NCBI RefSeq assembly: GCF_010723575.1
Contig: NZ_BLKZ01000001.1
Location: 3,906,001 to 3,970,000, forward strand
Origin: Mycobacterium bourgelatii
Lineage (GTDB): Bacteria > Actinomycetota > Actinomycetes > Mycobacteriales > Mycobacteriaceae
Reading direction: 5' to 3'
DNA: 64,000 nt
Positions 63,087 to 64,000 of the stretch are shown in pieces. The position numbers and the translations under genes are program-made. The notes under the pieces are model-generated. The model saw nothing but the letters and a program-made list of their open reading frames with translations, searched no databases and had not been told where the DNA came from. Numbering within the stretch: position 1 is the stretch's first letter; the number at the start of each line of letters is the position of its first letter.

Positions 63087-63868
63087 TCGGGCAATCCGAA
63101 CAGCTCGACCACGCCGTGATCGCGGCCGGCGGTGTAGCCGCCGTCGACGGCAATGGCCTGACCGGTCACGAAGGATGCGTCGGGTGACACCAGGAAGGCC
63201 GCCACGGCGGCGATCTCTTCTGGGCGGCCGAAGCGTTGCAGGGCGTGCTCTTTGGTGACCAACGCCCTCGGACCCTCCATCCCCGCTATGCCGAAAACGC
63301 TTTCGGCCAACGGTGTTTCGATAAATCCCGGGCAGATCGCGTTGGCCCGGATGCCGCTGGGTCCGTAGTCGAGCGCGATGTTCTTGGTCAACAACACCAC
63401 GCCGCCCTTGGCGGCGTTGTACGAGCTTCCGCCCGCGGTGCCCTCCAAACCCTCGACGCTGGCCAGCGTCACGATCGAACCGCGCTCGCCGTCAACCCGA
63501 GGCTGCTCGATCATCTTGGCCAGCGCGGCCTTGGCCACCAGGAACGTCGCGGTGAGGTTGACCCCGATCACCCGGTCCCATTCCGATCGCGGCAGGAGAT
63601 GGACCGGCCCGCCACCGGCGACCCCCGCGGAGTGCACGACCCCGTCGAGGCGGCCCGGAACGGCCTCCATCACCGCCGCGACCGCGGCTTCGTCGGTGAC
63701 GTCGGCCGTCACGAAACTGAAGCGCGGACCGAGGTCGGGCGGGGACGCGATGTCGGCGCCGATCACGGTCCCGCCCTCGTCCAACAGCCGTTGTGCGGTG
63801 GCCAATCCGATGCCCGACGCCGCGCCCGTCACCACGAAGGTGCGCGAAGAAGCGCGGTCGGTGCTCAC
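63083..63868 (-). CDS. Short-chain dehydrogenase/reductase
   Basis: This 261-aa SDR has TFVVTGAASGIGLATAQRLL for cofactor binding, VHSAGVAGGG (NAG-type motif), a Ser in SIVTLASVEGLEG and the catalytic pair in SSYNAAKGGVVLLTKN (Tyr and Lys). The tail ASFVTGQAIAVDGGYTAG is the usual FabG-type end. The GTG at 63868 overlaps the stop of the upstream SRPBCC gene (GTGA), so the two are coupled. The specific substrate is unknown. Confidence 0.92.
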   Translation of the reverse strand: MSTDRASSRTFVVTGAASGIGLATAQRLLDEGGTVIGADIASPPDLGPRFSFVTADVTDEAAVAAVMEAVPGRLDGVVHSAGVAGGGPVHLLPRSEWDRVIGVNLTATFLVAKAALAKMIEQPRVDGERGSIVTLASVEGLEGTAGGSSYNAAKGGVVLLTKNIALDYGPSGIRANAICPGFIETPLAESVFGIAGMEGPRALVTKEHALQRFGRPEEIAAVAAFLVSPDASFVTGQAIAVDGGYTAGRDHGVVELFGLPD

Positions 63869-64000
63869 GCCTCGAGCGCCTTGGCGCAGGCCGTCAGGAT
63901 CGCGTTGAAGCTCGAGCTCAGCAGCGGCCGGGTAACCCGCTCCAGGACCTTGCCGCCCGCACGCCCGGGGTGGGTGTAGTTGGTCAGCCAGTCCACGTGC
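63865..64000 (-). CDS. SRPBCC/polyketide-cyclase-like protein, C-terminal end, runs off the right edge
   Basis: Forty-four codons plus a stop are visible on the minus strand. The end reads VDWLTNYTHPGRAGGKVLER and LLSSSFNAILTACAKALEA, the C-terminal helix type of mycobacterial SRPBCC (START-like) proteins. Its stop overlaps the SDR start (GTGA). The rest of the gene is outside the window. Family call is moderate because only the end is seen. Confidence 0.55.
   Translation of the reverse strand, partial: HVDWLTNYTHPGRAGGKVLERVTRPLLSSSFNAILTACAKALEA

Noticed and set aside
1..64000. CRISPR array, tRNA or rRNA genes
   Set aside because: No regularly spaced short repeats and no cloverleaf or rRNA signature were seen on reading through; the tandem pair at 53571-53900 has only two long copies and no spacers.

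Overview
The window looks like a chromosomal segment of a mycobacterium, most likely a slow grower. The right 39 kb is GC-rich and carries a PE-family protein with a PE-PPE domain, a WS/DGAT-type acyltransferase, two F420/LLM-type oxidoreductases, two cytochrome P450s, two receptor-type Ser/Thr kinases, an SNF2 helicase with a SWIM zinc motif and an sseB-like sulfurtransferase. No rRNA, tRNA or CRISPR array was seen.

Positions 1 to about 25,000 form an accessory defence island. Nearly all its genes lie on the minus strand with stop/start overlaps. In transcription order they are: a giant gene fusing a sacsin/Hsp90-like (GHKL) ATPase to a DEAH helicase (20538 to 14505), a UvrD-like helicase, a DrmA-type helicase, a DrmB (DUF1998) protein, a decayed chimera (DrmD-like start joined to the tail of another large protein) and a second UvrD-like helicase with a RelE/ParE-like N-terminus. 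Beyond an IS element lies a DUF262 (GmrSD-like) gene that runs off the left edge. Upstream are transposase relics, a duplicated scrap of a methyltransferase gene, an intact C5-cytosine methyltransferase with its convergent vsr, and an RNase H-like gene. DrmA plus DrmB identify a DISARM-like core, but the gene set differs from the described DISARM classes: no DrmC was found, and there is an extra GHKL-helicase fusion and two UvrD-like helicases.

The island appears to have been inactivated by transposition. An IS3-family element (16341-17640, target duplication GAC) splits the GHKL-helicase gene; removing the element and one duplication copy restores one open frame of about 1576 codons. A second IS3-family element (7305-8552, target duplication CGGG) splits drmB; removal restores a 569-aa DrmB with the expected junction. 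A third IS3-family element (986-2250) separates the helicases from the DUF262 gene. The drmD-like gene has lost its middle and has several frameshifts.

From 25.2 kb on, the content is ordinary mycobacterial chromosome: anmK; an acyltransferase; a serine hydrolase/ATP-grasp pair; the SWIM-SNF2 helicase; two flavoenzymes; a receptor kinase; a DsbA-fold protein; a DUF5685 protein with an extreme Cys-rich tail; a Na+/H+ antiporter; a P450-TetR module divergent from an LLM oxidoreductase; the PE protein; small membrane and secreted proteins; DUF429; sseB-like; an exported nucleosidase-like protein; an M23-like lipoprotein; an alpha/beta hydrolase; a P450-LLM pair; a MalY-like aminotransferase; a membrane protein; an acyl-CoA dehydrogenase-like flavoprotein; a second kinase; an SDR and the end of an SRPBCC gene. 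Several intergenic gaps contain strong hairpins or nested palindromic repeats.
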